Notes: generated by a model not told the origin, from the sequence alone. Positions 1-7,944 are shown, counted from the first letter of the stretch. The stretch: DNA of 32,247 nucleotides from Candidatus Mediterraneibacter surreyensis (GCA_019118885.1 DWYB01000031.1:1-32247); one strand, 5' to 3'. Numbers and translations: made by a program.

Positions 1-131
1 TGCCTGGAGATCACGTTACAATGACAGTTGAACTGATCCATCCGGTAGCTATGGAGGAAGGTCTGAGATTCGCTATCCGTGAGGGTGGACGTACAGTAGG
101 ATCTGGTACAGTAGCATCTATCATCGAGTAA
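1..131 (+). CDS. tuf: Elongation factor Tu, C-terminal end (partial)
   Basis: Only the last 42 residues are present, read from base 3. They contain the EF-Tu domain 3 signature [16 protein letters not shown] followed by [18 protein letters not shown] and the end SIIE. EF-Tu is the GTPase that delivers aminoacyl-tRNA to the ribosome in the cytoplasm. The 5' part, with the GTP-binding domain, lies outside the window. A strong terminator follows within about 35 bases, so this is the end of its operon. The match to the family's conserved C-terminus is essentially unmistakable. Confidence 0.97.
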   Translation, partial: PGDHVTMTVELIHPVAMEEGLRFAIREGGRTVGSGTVASIIE

Positions 132-163
132 TCTTTGAGGTAGAAGAATATATTATTAAATAT

Positions 164-203
164 AAAACCGCAATCCTTTGGTCTCAAGGGATTGCGGTTT
201 TTG
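164..203. terminator. Bidirectional intrinsic terminator after tuf
   Basis: A hairpin pairs AAAACCGCAATCCTTTG with CAAGGGATTGCGGTTTT around a GTCT loop, with one G-U pair. An A-run on the left and a T-run on the right give a U-tract on both strands. It therefore serves tuf on the plus strand and the membrane-protein gene ending at 232 on the minus strand. Confidence 0.93.
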
Positions 204-231
204 TTATAATGAAATTAAAAACAAAGCATAT

Positions 232-777
232 TTAAAAACAATATGTATAAATGATATCTGCAATAAACAATACGAATAGGATCAGACTGACAGTATACAG
301 TGCCCGGTCGGACATTTTACCGGTCAGTTTTTTAAATAGCGGTTGAAGCAGATAAAGGAAGATCATGCCTCCGATGCCGAAACGGATACTTGGATTCAGT
401 GCGACCCGCCCTTCAAAATTAAAAGAGAATCGGGTGTAATCCCATAGCCATCCTCCTTGTGTGAATTCCATGATGTAGCTGGCTATAAGCTCAAGGACAG
501 TCGTGATGACCACAATGCCGATAAAAACGAGAACCGGTGTGATCAGCACTTTTCCCAGATAGAGGCGTTTCTTTTGCAGTCCGCCTAGAGAAAAGAGAAG
601 AACGAGCGCTCCCACTCCATAGATGATGCAGTACGGACCGAACAAGACGCCGCGGTTTGAAAATCCCCAGCGGTATACGACCACCTCCAGAAATACTTCG
701 TAGATCCATCCAAGGATCGAGTACATCATAAAATAAAGATAGTATTCTGCAAATTTTTTTTGTATGTTCTGATTCAT
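232..777 (-). CDS. Small integral membrane protein, putative ABC transporter permease family (CmpB-like)
   Basis: This is a 181-residue protein with about five hydrophobic segments. The N-terminal part reads YSILGWIYEVFLE and then NRGVLFGPYCIIYGVGA. That GW..E / NRG.L.GP..IYG pattern is characteristic of the clostridial family annotated as putative ABC transporter permease (ABC_trans_CmpB). The real function of the family is not established and no ATPase partner sits nearby. The start is supported by GAAGGGGG just upstream of ATG. It lies 61 bases downstream of the methyltransferase on the same strand, so the two may be co-transcribed. Naming follows the conserved motif only. Confidence 0.75.
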   Translation of the reverse strand: MNQNIQKKFAEYYLYFMMYSILGWIYEVFLEVVVYRWGFSNRGVLFGPYCIIYGVGALVLLFSLGGLQKKRLYLGKVLITPVLVFIGIVVITTVLELIASYIMEFTQGGWLWDYTRFSFNFEGRVALNPSIRFGIGGMIFLYLLQPLFKKLTGKMSDRALYTVSLILFVLFIADIIYTYCF

Positions 778-838
778 ATTTCCCCCTTCAGTAAAATACT
801 GTTTTTCAATAATGATGTGCTGTCTGAGCCGGAATAGT

Positions 839-1696
839 TCAGCGTTCCCACCGACCGGATGCTCCGCAGGGAAGCACCAATCCCGATTCGGTTACGGGCA
901 GTCCGATCTCCTGTGATTCTACGTGACCGTTCCATGGTTTTAATTCCGTGGCTATCATGTAAGTGAGTACTGCCGGTGCAAGCCCTGTTGTATAAGAGTT
1001 TACAAGAAAGAAAAGTGCGCCTTTCGACAGGATCTTTGTGCACAGCTTAATGAGTGGATGGATCATATCCTCAATTTTCCAGATCTCACCTTTCGGACCT
1101 CTGCCATAGGAAGGCGGATCCATGATGATAGCGTCATAAGTATTTCCCCGCCGTATTTCACGTTCAACAAATTTTACACAGTCATCCACAAGCCAGCGGA
1201 TCGGTGCATCCTTCAGTCCGGAAGACACGGCGTTTTCCTTTGCCCATGTCACCATGCCTTTTGAAGCGTCCACGTGTGTCACGTGTGCTCCTGCAGCAGC
1301 CGCTGCAAGGGTGGCCCCTCCGGTGTAGGCAAACAGGTTCAGCACTTTCACCGGACGTCCGGCATTGCGGATCTTCTTGGAGAACCAGTCCCAGTTTGTT
1401 GCCTGCTCGGGGAAGAGACCGGTATGTTTGAAACTGAATGGCTTCAGGTTAAAAGTAAGTGAGCCGTAATGAATCTGCCATTGTTTTGGCAGGCTGAAGA
1501 ACTCCCATTCCCCACCGCCTTTTTTGCTGCGGTGATAATGTCCATTCATGTGTTTCCAGCCTCTGGCATTTCTAGGTGTGTCCCAGATGACCTGAGGATC
1601 CGGCCGTACAAGAATATAATCTCCCCAGCGTTCCAGCTTCTCTCCTTTTGAACAGTCAATGACTTCATAATCTTTCCAGTTATCAGCGATCCACAT
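839..1696 (-). CDS. Class I SAM-dependent methyltransferase, RlmI-like
   Basis: This is a 285-residue cytoplasmic methyltransferase. The SAM-binding motif is VLNLFAYTGGATLAAAAAGA, followed by HVDASKGMVTWAKENA and the catalytic-loop motif DPPSYGRGPKGEIWK. These belong to the RlmI/YccW-like 23S rRNA cytosine-C5 methyltransferase group. The protein lacks the N-terminal PUA domain of classical RlmI, so the exact RNA target is uncertain. I chose the ATG at 1694-1696 (protein MWIADNWKDYE), because GGAAAGGAA sits 6 bases upstream, over an in-frame start 14 codons earlier. It probably forms a two-gene leftward unit with the membrane protein at 232-777. Confidence 0.82.
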   Translation of the reverse strand: MWIADNWKDYEVIDCSKGEKLERWGDYILVRPDPQVIWDTPRNARGWKHMNGHYHRSKKGGGEWEFFSLPKQWQIHYGSLTFNLKPFSFKHTGLFPEQATNWDWFSKKIRNAGRPVKVLNLFAYTGGATLAAAAAGAHVTHVDASKGMVTWAKENAVSSGLKDAPIRWLVDDCVKFVEREIRRGNTYDAIIMDPPSYGRGPKGEIWKIEDMIHPLIKLCTKILSKGALFFLVNSYTTGLAPAVLTYMIATELKPWNGHVESQEIGLPVTESGLVLPCGASGRWER

Positions 1697-1783
1697 AAAT
1701 ATTTCCTTTCCAATTAAATATACAAATTTATCGGGCAATACAGTTTATCCATATATTTAGGGGCAAAATGTAACTGTCAAGTG

Positions 1784-1813
1784 ATTATAGCACAGATAGG
1801 ATAGAAAGGGCAA
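1784..1813 (-). promoter_or_regulatory. Probable sigma-A promoter for the methyltransferase
   Basis: On the minus strand TTGCCC (1808-1813) is followed by an 18-base spacer and TATAAT (1784-1789). A second -35-like TTGACA lies at 1775-1780 but has only a weak -10 (AATATA-like). The -35 lies directly against that of the divergent promoter at 1814. Confidence 0.45.
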
Positions 1814-1842
1814 TGGACGACGGAAAAAGTATGTGGTATACT
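1814..1842 (+). promoter_or_regulatory. Probable promoter for the coiled-coil gene
   Basis: TGGACG (1814-1819), a 17-base spacer, then an extended -10 TGGTATACT with TATACT at 1837-1842. The downstream leader of about 55 bases ends in AGGAAGGAGG before the start at 1904. Confidence 0.45.
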
Positions 1843-1903
1843 TGAGTGAGCAGCCGACGTGAATATAGAGGGATAATTCTGAGGGAGGAAGGAGGCGACA
1901 GAT

Positions 1904-2428
1904 ATGTTAGATAAGAGGGATCTGGAGGCGATCGCACAGCTGTTTGACGGACGTTTTGATCAGATTGACAAACGGTTAGATCAGATGGACGGCCGGTTAG
2001 ATCAGATGGACGGCCGGTTAGATCAGATGGACAGCCGGTTAGATCAGATGGACAGCCGGTTAGATCAGATGGACGGCCGGTTAGATCAGATGGATGGCCG
2101 GTTAGATCAGATGGATGGCCGGCTAGATCAGATGGACAGTCGATTCGAGCAGATCGACGGTCAGTTTGTGCAGATCGACGGCCGGTTTGATCAGATGGAA
2201 GAGATGATCGAGAAGGCAATCGACCGTTCGGAAGAATTTCTTCTTGATGAGTTAGACCGGTATGACAAAAAATATGAACGTCAATTTGATAAGATCAATA
2301 CAAGACTGGATGTGCTGGAACAGTTATACCGTCCGGCAAAAAACGAGGCGGATACGATTGAAATTCTGTTAAAAACAACTGCGGATCATGACCAGAGAAT
2401 TTCTCATTTGGAAAAGATGATGGCGTGA
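1904..2428 (+). CDS. Coiled-coil heptad-repeat protein of unknown function
   Basis: A 174-residue soluble protein whose residues about 17-100 are twelve consecutive heptads. Eight of these are near-identical RLDQMD followed by G or S; the flanking ones are diverged (RFDQID, RFEQID, QFVQID, RFDQME). Leu/Phe and Met/Ile at fixed heptad positions predict a long parallel coiled coil. The C-terminal half (EKAIDRSEEFLLDELDRYD and beyond) is also charged and helical. A strong AGGAAGGAGG precedes the ATG. There is no signal peptide or membrane segment. Similar heptad proteins occur in many Firmicutes without a known role. It ends 33 bases before yedF, so it might be read through into the selenium locus, but nothing in its sequence points to selenium. 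Confidence 0.85.
   Translation: MLDKRDLEAIAQLFDGRFDQIDKRLDQMDGRLDQMDGRLDQMDSRLDQMDSRLDQMDGRLDQMDGRLDQMDGRLDQMDSRFEQIDGQFVQIDGRFDQMEEMIEKAIDRSEEFLLDELDRYDKKYERQFDKINTRLDVLEQLYRPAKNEADTIEILLKTTADHDQRISHLEKMMA
1975..2140 (+). repeat. 21-bp tandem repeat inside the coiled-coil gene
   Basis: The unit CGGTTAGATCAGATGGACGG repeats every 21 bases about eight times with very few substitutions (GGC/AGC, GAC/GAT). The length is an exact codon multiple, so copy-number changes keep the frame and alter coiled-coil length by 7 residues per unit. Confidence 0.93.
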
Positions 2429-2461
2429 GCCGGACTAAAAAAGACGAGGAGCGTGATAAAG

Positions 2462-3103
2462 ATGATCACAGTAAATGCAATGGGAGATATCTGCCCGATT
2501 CCGGTGGTAAAGACGAAGAAAGCTCTAGGAGAACTGAACGGGCCGGGAGAAATCGAAGTTCTGGTGGATAATGAAACGGCGGTAAAGAATGTGACAAAGA
2601 TGGCGAAGAGTTCCGGAGCTTCTGCAGAGTCAGAGCAGCTTGGTGAAAAACAATACCGAGTGCTGATTACAGTGGGGGAAGCTGCGGCAGGGCAGCTTAA
2701 GAGCGCACATAAATCAGATGCACAGCCGCAGACTGCACCGGATGCAGCCGCAGAGTGCAGGACATGTGTGGGAACAGTAGTGGCTGTCGGTTCCGACCGT
2801 ATGGGAGAAGGTAGTGAAGAGCTGGGCCATATTCTTATGAAGAGCTTTATTTTTGCCCTGACCCAGCTGGATGATCTGCCGGATAAGATCCTTTTTTACA
2901 ATGGCGGGGCGAAGATTACAATCGAAGGTTCAGAAAGCCTGGAGGATCTGAAGACACTGGAAGAACAGGGAGTAGAGATTATGACATGCGGAACCTGCCT
3001 TGACTATTACGGCATCAAAGATAAATTAGCCATCGGCAGCGTGACGAATATGTACAGCATTGTGGAGACGCTCCAGAGTGCGATGAACGTGATACGCCCG
3101 TAA
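2462..3103 (+). CDS. yedF: Selenium metabolism protein YedF (TusA-like plus DsrE-like domains)
   Basis: 213 residues. Residues 1-70 are a TusA/SirA-type fold with the motif GDICPIPVVKTKKAL, where Cys11 is the presumed sulfur/selenium carrier residue. Residues about 98-213 form a DsrE/F-like domain with CRTCVG and the characteristic MTCGTCLDYYG. This two-domain layout is the family called sulfurtransferase-like selenium metabolism protein YedF, which co-occurs with SelD. I prefer ATG 2462 because GAGGAG at 2446-2451 is 10 bases away; the in-frame GTG at 2453 is too close. It probably binds reduced selenium as a persulfide-like intermediate and hands it on. It is the first gene of the selenium locus. 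Confidence 0.9.
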   Translation: MITVNAMGDICPIPVVKTKKALGELNGPGEIEVLVDNETAVKNVTKMAKSSGASAESEQLGEKQYRVLITVGEAAAGQLKSAHKSDAQPQTAPDAAAECRTCVGTVVAVGSDRMGEGSEELGHILMKSFIFALTQLDDLPDKILFYNGGAKITIEGSESLEDLKTLEEQGVEIMTCGTCLDYYGIKDKLAIGSVTNMYSIVETLQSAMNVIRP

Positions 3104-3133
3104 AGAACTTCCTGCATTTTATGGCAGATTCAG

Positions 3134-3151
3134 GTTACTGTCTGCAGTAAC
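3134..3151 (+). other. Small intergenic hairpin between yedF and selD
   Basis: GTTACTG, TCTG loop, CAGTAAC: a perfect 7-bp stem without a T-run. It could be an mRNA stability or processing element, since the two genes look co-transcribed. The role is inferred only. Confidence 0.35.
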
Positions 3152-3185
3152 AGCTTTAGGATCAGACTATGAGAGGAGCAGAAAT

Positions 3186-4247
3186 ATGAAAGAAGAAATC
3201 CGTCTGACACAATTTGCAAAGCACGGAGGATGTGCGGCAAAGATCGGGCCGGACACACTTTCCCGCGTACTCGGACGTCTGCCGAAATTCAGTGATCCGG
3301 ATCTGATCGTCGGCTTTGAGACGTCGGATGATGCGGCGGTATATAAGATCACGGATGATGTGGCAGTGATCCAGACGCTTGACTTTTTTACGCCGGTGGT
3401 GGATGATCCCTATACGTTCGGCCAGGTGGCGGCCACTAATGCATTAAGCGATATATACGCCATGGGCGGGGAGCCTAAGATCGCGCTCAATATCGTATGC
3501 TTCCCGGGTGACCTTGATCCGGATATTTTGGGAGAAATATTAAGAGGCGGCGCGGATAAAGTAAGAGAAGCGGGAGCTGTCCTTGTAGGCGGACATTCGA
3601 TCCAGGACGATGTGCCGAAATACGGACTGTCTGTAGCAGGACTTGTACATCCGGATCATGTGTATAAAAATTTCGGATGCAGGAAAGGCGATGTGCTGAT
3701 CCTTACCAAACAGCTTGGCAGCGGGATCATCAACACGGCGGTAAAAGCGCAGATGGCATCGCCGGAGGCGGAGCAGGAAGTGATCCGTGTTATGACTACA
3801 TTGAATAAGAAAGCGAAAGAGACAGCAGCGGACTTTACCGTGCATGCATGTACGGATGTGACCGGCTTCGGGCTGCTGGGACACTGCTCGGAGATGGCGG
3901 ATGCCAGCAAAGCGGTGATCGAGCTCGGAGTAGAAGGAATTGCTTTTATGCACGGGGCGAAAGAGTATGCTGAGATGGGATTGATACCGGGCGGTGCATA
4001 CAGAAACCAGGAACATGTAAGCCATCTTCTGGAAACGGGTGATGTGGAGGAGGTTTATGTGGATCTTCTCAGTGATCCCCAGACTTCAGGCGGCTTATTG
4101 TTTGCTGTGCCGGAGGATGAAGCGCAGGATATGCTGCGGGCATTTGAACAGGCAGATCTTGGAACAAAAGTCTCGGTGGCCGGAAGAGTGCTTGAGAGCG
4201 GTGTGGACAAGCCGTGTATACGGCTGTGTAATAAGGCGGAAATGTGA
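3186..4247 (+). CDS. selD: Selenide, water dikinase (selenophosphate synthetase)
   Basis: 353 residues, the usual SelD length. The enzyme makes selenophosphate from selenide and ATP, releasing AMP and phosphate. The N-terminus RLTQFAKHGGCAAKIGP aligns with the E. coli catalytic region: Cys16 matches the catalytic Cys17 and Lys19 matches Lys20. Many relatives carry selenocysteine here, and this one encodes plain Cys. The nucleotide-binding region includes SDDAAVYKI, TLDFFTPVVDDPY and AATNALSDIYAMGG, and DVTGFGLLGHCSEMA and LLSDPQTSGGLL follow in the C-terminal half. GAGAGGAG lies 7 bases before the ATG. Its stop TGA overlaps the ATG of the LysR gene, so the two are translationally coupled. Confidence 0.97.
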   Translation: MKEEIRLTQFAKHGGCAAKIGPDTLSRVLGRLPKFSDPDLIVGFETSDDAAVYKITDDVAVIQTLDFFTPVVDDPYTFGQVAATNALSDIYAMGGEPKIALNIVCFPGDLDPDILGEILRGGADKVREAGAVLVGGHSIQDDVPKYGLSVAGLVHPDHVYKNFGCRKGDVLILTKQLGSGIINTAVKAQMASPEAEQEVIRVMTTLNKKAKETAADFTVHACTDVTGFGLLGHCSEMADASKAVIELGVEGIAFMHGAKEYAEMGLIPGGAYRNQEHVSHLLETGDVEEVYVDLLSDPQTSGGLLFAVPEDEAQDMLRAFEQADLGTKVSVAGRVLESGVDKPCIRLCNKAEM

Positions 4248-5143
4248 TGAATCTGAAACAATTGGAAGCTTTTGTGCGGGTGGCTGAGACAAAGAGCTTT
4301 TCGGCGGCGGCAAAGATGCTTTTCCTCACACAGCCTACGGTCAGCGCCCATATCGCATCGCTTGAGCGTGAGCTTAATACCTGTCTGCTGATCCGGAATA
4401 CGAAAGGAGTCGCGCTGTCAGAGCCGGGAAAAGAGCTGTATGCCTATGCGGAACAGATGCTGGAACTGGAGCAGAAAATACAGGAGCGGTTCGGGCTTAC
4501 GGGCAGACAGTCCGGCAGTGTGCTCAGAATTTCAGCGTCTACGATTCCCTCCCAGTATCTTCTGCCGGATATCATGGCGCGGTTCCGAAAGGAGTATCCG
4601 GAAGAACAGCTGAAGCTTTTTGAGACGGACAGCAGCGGTGTGGTAGAGATGATACTTTCACATAAAGCGGATGTGGGATTTACCGGAACTGTTCTTGAAA
4701 AAGGAAGCTGCACTTATATCCCGTTTTATCAGGATGAACTTGTTGTCCTTGCGCCTTCAACGGAAAAATACAGCGCGAGAAGAGGCGCTGACATTGCGTC
4801 ATGGATACTGGAGGAGCCGGTTATCTTAAGAGAAGAAGGATCGGGCACGAGAAAAGAGGCTCTTCGGCTTCTGACTCAGTTGGGAGTTGATCTCTCTAAA
4901 ATGAATGTGGCGGCGATGATGGAAAATCAGGAGACAATCAAGCGTTCGGTGAGCAGCGGTATGGGGATATCCATTCTTTCAAAGCTGGCTGCAAAAGAAG
5001 AAATAGACAGCGGGAAGCTTCTTGCCTTCCCTCTTGGTGCGACGGGCGGAAAACGAAATATCAACGTTGTCTATGATGCGGGATACCCGAACCTTCCCGC
5101 CGCAGATAAATTTATAAAAACAGTAAAACAGATGTATCTATAA
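4247..5143 (+). CDS. LysR-family regulator of the selenium locus
   Basis: 298 residues. Residues 1-60 form the LysR helix-turn-helix (MNLKQLEAFVRVAETKSFSA, then LTQPTVSAHIASLERELNT). The rest is a type 2 periplasmic-binding-like effector domain (VLRISASTIPSQYLLPDIMA, REEGSGTRKEA, SVSSGMGISILSK). It resembles the CysL/selenium-metabolism LysR group. ATG 4247 is chosen, with AAGGCGGA 6 bases upstream; it overlaps the selD stop by one base (TGATG). A GTG one codon earlier is possible. From position it probably controls the selenium locus in response to a sulfur or selenium metabolite. A terminator follows, so the next gene has its own promoter. Confidence 0.92.
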   Translation: MNLKQLEAFVRVAETKSFSAAAKMLFLTQPTVSAHIASLERELNTCLLIRNTKGVALSEPGKELYAYAEQMLELEQKIQERFGLTGRQSGSVLRISASTIPSQYLLPDIMARFRKEYPEEQLKLFETDSSGVVEMILSHKADVGFTGTVLEKGSCTYIPFYQDELVVLAPSTEKYSARRGADIASWILEEPVILREEGSGTRKEALRLLTQLGVDLSKMNVAAMMENQETIKRSVSSGMGISILSKLAAKEEIDSGKLLAFPLGATGGKRNINVVYDAGYPNLPAADKFIKTVKQMYL

Positions 5144-5182
5144 AGTATATTCTGAAAAGATTCTCAGGAGTATATGATACAT

Positions 5183-5225
5183 GGCTGCCACTTATAGATA
5201 TTGTCTATAAGCGGCGGCTTTTTAT
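5183..5225 (+). terminator. Intrinsic terminator after the LysR gene
   Basis: GGCTGCCACTTATAGA pairs with TCTATAAGCGGCGGC (one wobble, one mismatch) and is followed by TTTTTATTTT. It ends the yedF-selD-lysR transcript. Confidence 0.88.
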
Positions 5226-5262
5226 TTTGGTTTTCGATTAGACGTAATTTGGAAACAACTCT

Positions 5263-5286
5263 ATACTTAAAGTATGCATCGTGCAT
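5263..5286 (+). promoter_or_regulatory. Two adjoining palindromes, candidate LysR operator
   Basis: ATACTTAAAGTAT (5263-5275) is a perfect 6-bp inverted repeat around one base. It is immediately followed, with a 2-base overlap, by ATGCATCGTGCAT (5274-5286), a perfect 5-bp inverted repeat around TCG. Both lie in the short leader just before the desulfurase ribosome site at 5288. LysR proteins commonly bind dyads with T and A at the ends. Assignment to the neighbouring LysR protein is inference. Confidence 0.5.
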
Positions 5287-5305
5287 AAAAAAGGAGTGGA
5301 AAGCT

Positions 5306-6442
5306 ATGATCTACATGGATAATGCGGCTACTACATTACATAAACCGGACGCTGTAAAAGCGGCCGTCCTTGCTGCATTTGATACGATGGGAAATGCCGG
5401 GAGAGGAGCGTCGGAGCCGGCTTTGGACGCATCGAGAGTGATCTACGGAACACGGGAAAAGCTGGCGCATTTTTTCAATGCCGAATCAGCATCCCGGATC
5501 GTATTTGCCGCAAACTCGACAGAGAGCCTTAACATTGCCATAAAAGGGCTGTTCTGTCCTGGAGACCATGTGATCACGACCGTGCTGGAACATAATTCTG
5601 TTTTAAGACCTCTGTATGAATGTGAGGAGCGCGGAGTGGAACTTTCAATCCTTGGATGCGATGAAAAGGGAAATATTTCATATGACGAGATGGAGCGCGC
5701 AGTAAAGAGCAATACGAAAGCAATCGTCTGCACACATGCGTCGAATCTGACGGGCAATATGATCGATCTGGGCAGAGCGGGAGAAATCACGGAGAAGCAC
5801 GGGCTGCTTTTTGTCGTGGATGCATCCCAGACTGCGGGCGTTTGGCCCATTGATGTTCAGAAGACAGGGATCGATGTACTTTGTTTCACCGGACATAAAG
5901 GTCTGCTCGGACCGCAGGGAACCGGCGGGATGTATGTAAAGACAGGTGTGGAGATACGTCCCCTCCTTTCCGGAGGAAGCGGGATTGATACCTACAATCC
6001 CCATCATCCTTCACAGATGCCGACAGCTCTGGAGGCCGGAACGCTCAACGGGCACGGGATTGCAGGCCTTGGAGCTGCGGTTTCGTATCTGGAAGAGACG
6101 GGGCTGGATGTAATCCGGGAAAAGGAGCAGTTGTTGATGTGGCGCTTTTATGAAGGTATTTCCCGTATACCCGGTATTAAAGTATATGGTGATTTCAGCA
6201 CACGGAAACGTGCGGCTATCGTATCGTTTAATATCGGAGACTATGACTCTTCGGAAGTGAGCGATGAGCTGAACATGGAGTATGGGATCGTGACGCGTCC
6301 GGGTGCTCACTGTGCGCCGCTTATGCACAGAGCGCTGGGAACCGTGGAACAGGGAGCTGTCAGATTCAGCTTTTCCCACTACAATACGGAAGAAGAGGTG
6401 AATACCGCCATCCGGGCGGTGGAAGAACTGGCACGGGAATGA
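5306..6442 (+). CDS. Cysteine desulfurase / selenocysteine lyase-like PLP enzyme
   Basis: 378 residues, class V aminotransferase fold. The start MIYMDNAATTLHKP is typical of cysteine desulfurases. The PLP lysine is Lys198 in CFTGHKGLLGPQGTGG, and the catalytic Cys is Cys336 in RPGAHCAPLMHRALGT, a group II (SufS/CsdB-like) arrangement. The enzyme takes sulfur from cysteine (or selenium from selenocysteine) as a protein-bound persulfide. In this locus it most likely supplies selenium or sulfur to the TusA-like carriers and SelD. ATG 5306 is preferred because AAAAAGGAG is 9 bases upstream; longer in-frame extensions have no ribosome site. It is the first gene after the terminator and palindromes, 70 bases before yedE. 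Confidence 0.9.
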   Translation: MIYMDNAATTLHKPDAVKAAVLAAFDTMGNAGRGASEPALDASRVIYGTREKLAHFFNAESASRIVFAANSTESLNIAIKGLFCPGDHVITTVLEHNSVLRPLYECEERGVELSILGCDEKGNISYDEMERAVKSNTKAIVCTHASNLTGNMIDLGRAGEITEKHGLLFVVDASQTAGVWPIDVQKTGIDVLCFTGHKGLLGPQGTGGMYVKTGVEIRPLLSGGSGIDTYNPHHPSQMPTALEAGTLNGHGIAGLGAAVSYLEETGLDVIREKEQLLMWRFYEGISRIPGIKVYGDFSTRKRAAIVSFNIGDYDSSEVSDELNMEYGIVTRPGAHCAPLMHRALGTVEQGAVRFSFSHYNTEEEVNTAIRAVEELARE

Positions 6443-6512
6443 AGATGCGTGCCGGAAGAAAAGGCATAGGAATGAGAGACTGTGCCAGAGATAAGCAGGA
6501 GGGAAAAGAAAT

Positions 6513-7610
6513 ATGAATTTATCTGATTCAAAGAAGAAACTCGCGCTGGCAGGAGTTGTCTGCGGACTTGTGGCGGCTTGTCTGGCGTATTTCGGGAATC
6601 CGGCAAACATGGCGTTCTGTATCGCATGTTTTATCCGTGACACGGCGGGAGCCCTGGGGCTTCATTCCACAGAGACCGTACAGTATGCAAGACCGGAGAT
6701 AATTGGTCTTGTGCTGGGATCATTTATTATTTCAGTGGCAACAAAAGAATATCGCTCCACAGCGGGATCATCACCTATGGTACGCTTCGTTCTTGGTATG
6801 ATTCTTGCCATCGGTTCTCTTGTATTTCTGGGATGTCCGCTTCGCATGATCATCCGTATGTCTGCAGGAGATCTGAACGCATGGGTGGCCCTGATCGGCT
6901 TCATCCTCGGAGTGGGAACAGGAGTGATTGCTCTTAAGAAAGGATTCAGCCTCGGACGCGCACATCTGACAAACCGTATGAGCGGCGGCGTACTGCCGGT
7001 ACTGATGCTGGGAATCCTTGTGCTGGCTCTTGCGACAACACTGCTAAAGAGCAGCCAGAGCGGTCCGGGAAGCATGCACGCGCCGATCATTCTTTCTCTG
7101 ATCGGAGGCCTGATATTCGGAGTATTTGCACAGAAGTCCAGGATGTGCTTTGCGGGAAGTATCCGCGATGTGATCCTGATGAGAAACTTTGATCTGCTGA
7201 CGATTATCGGAAGCTTTTTCGTTGTCATGCTGATCTATAATATTGCTACAGGAAATTTTACTCTTGCATTCGATACTCCGGGTGTGATCGCTCACTCTGA
7301 ACACCTCTGGAATATCCTTGGAATGTATGCGGTAGGGTTTGCGGCGGTGCTTGCAGGCGGTTGCCCGCTGCGTCAGCTTATTCTTGCAGGTCAGGGATCA
7401 TCGGATTCTGCCATGACTGTGATCGGCATGTTTATCGGAGCGGCGCTGGCTCACAATCTGGGACTTGCGGCAAGCGCAACGGCTCTCAATGCAGAGACAC
7501 AGGAAGTGGTAGCGGGAAGCGTGCCGCTGAATGGCAAAGTGGCGGTCATCATTTGCATTGTAGTATGCTTTGCGATCGGATTTTTCAATAAAAGGAGCGA
7601 AAATAAATGA
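6513..7610 (+). CDS. yedE: YedE-type putative selenium transporter
   Basis: 365 residues with about ten hydrophobic segments, a duplicated YeeE/YedE membrane protein. Both halves carry a GCPLR motif (about residue 107, LGCPLRMI, and about residue 284, GGCPLRQL). They also carry paired Cys motifs: MAFCIACFIRD near residue 35 and KSRMCFAGSIRD in the second half. Family members move thiosulfate-type or reduced sulfur/selenium compounds across the inner membrane through thiol exchange. Co-location with selD and yedF identifies this one as the selenium-associated subfamily. AGGAGGGAAAAG precedes the ATG. The copy of a dispersed repeat lies just past its stop. Confidence 0.92.
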   Translation: MNLSDSKKKLALAGVVCGLVAACLAYFGNPANMAFCIACFIRDTAGALGLHSTETVQYARPEIIGLVLGSFIISVATKEYRSTAGSSPMVRFVLGMILAIGSLVFLGCPLRMIIRMSAGDLNAWVALIGFILGVGTGVIALKKGFSLGRAHLTNRMSGGVLPVLMLGILVLALATTLLKSSQSGPGSMHAPIILSLIGGLIFGVFAQKSRMCFAGSIRDVILMRNFDLLTIIGSFFVVMLIYNIATGNFTLAFDTPGVIAHSEHLWNILGMYAVGFAAVLAGGCPLRQLILAGQGSSDSAMTVIGMFIGAALAHNLGLAASATALNAETQEVVAGSVPLNGKVAVIICIVVCFAIGFFNKRSENK

Positions 7611-7634
7611 GCTGAGCGCCTGTAAATGAGGAAA

Positions 7635-7695
7635 ACAGCGGCGCAGCCGCAGTAAGCACGTTAGTGCGGTTTTCCGAATGGCGCGGGCTAACTGT
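7635..7695. repeat. Dispersed hairpin repeat, copy A
   Basis: A 61-bp element with ends ACAG(C) and ACTGT. It contains two hairpins, GCGGC-GCA-GCCGC and GCAC-GTTA-GTGC. In this copy they are enclosed by GGAAAAC (7630-7636) pairing with GTTTTCC (7669-7675), giving a three-way junction, and GCGCC/GGCGC may extend the stem. Copy B, in the opposite orientation at 12562-12623, matches at 51 of 63 aligned columns. It sits between yedE and the TusA-like gene. Confidence 0.8.
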
Positions 7696-7731
7696 TATAA
7701 TAAGAAATAATAAGAGAAAGAAGGAATAAGG

Positions 7732-7944
7732 ATGAAAGAAGTAGATGCAAGAGGGCTTTCCTGCCCGGAGCCGATGATGCTTACGGAGGAGGCAGTCAAA
7801 AGTGAAAAAGGAGCCATAAGAATTCTTGTGACGGAACCCCACCAGAGGATGAATGTGGAGAAGTGTGCGAGAGATCACGGAAGAGAGTATACATCGACAG
7901 AGACTGAAGACGGTTTTGCAGTTGTGATCGAGCCGCAGAAGTAA
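7732..7944 (+). CDS. TusA-family sulfur/selenium carrier protein
   Basis: 70 residues, a complete single-domain TusA/SirA fold. MKEVDARGLSCPEPMMLTEEA carries the diagnostic CPEP motif; Cys11 is the expected persulfide/perselenide carrier. The remainder shows the usual beta-alpha-beta pattern ending in a DGFAVVIEP strand. GAAAGAAGGAATAAG precedes the ATG. It starts about 120 bases after yedE and ends 4 bases before the DUF3343 gene. Pairing of a TusA-like protein with YedE and DUF3343 suggests it receives the imported chalcogen in the cytoplasm. Confidence 0.9.
   Translation: MKEVDARGLSCPEPMMLTEEAVKSEKGAIRILVTEPHQRMNVEKCARDHGREYTSTETEDGFAVVIEPQK

Noticed and set aside
1975-2140. Possible CRISPR array
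   Set aside because: The units touch each other without spacers, have a 21-base period and are in frame in a coding gene.
1785-2219. Minus-strand frame with a Pro/Ser/Asp repeat (LTGHPSD type)
   Set aside because: It is the antisense reading of the 21-bp repeat and has no ribosome site; the plus-strand coiled-coil frame is the coherent one.
3225-3260. Selenocysteine in SelD
   Set aside because: The catalytic position is an ordinary Cys codon (TGT, residue 16) and there is no in-frame TGA.
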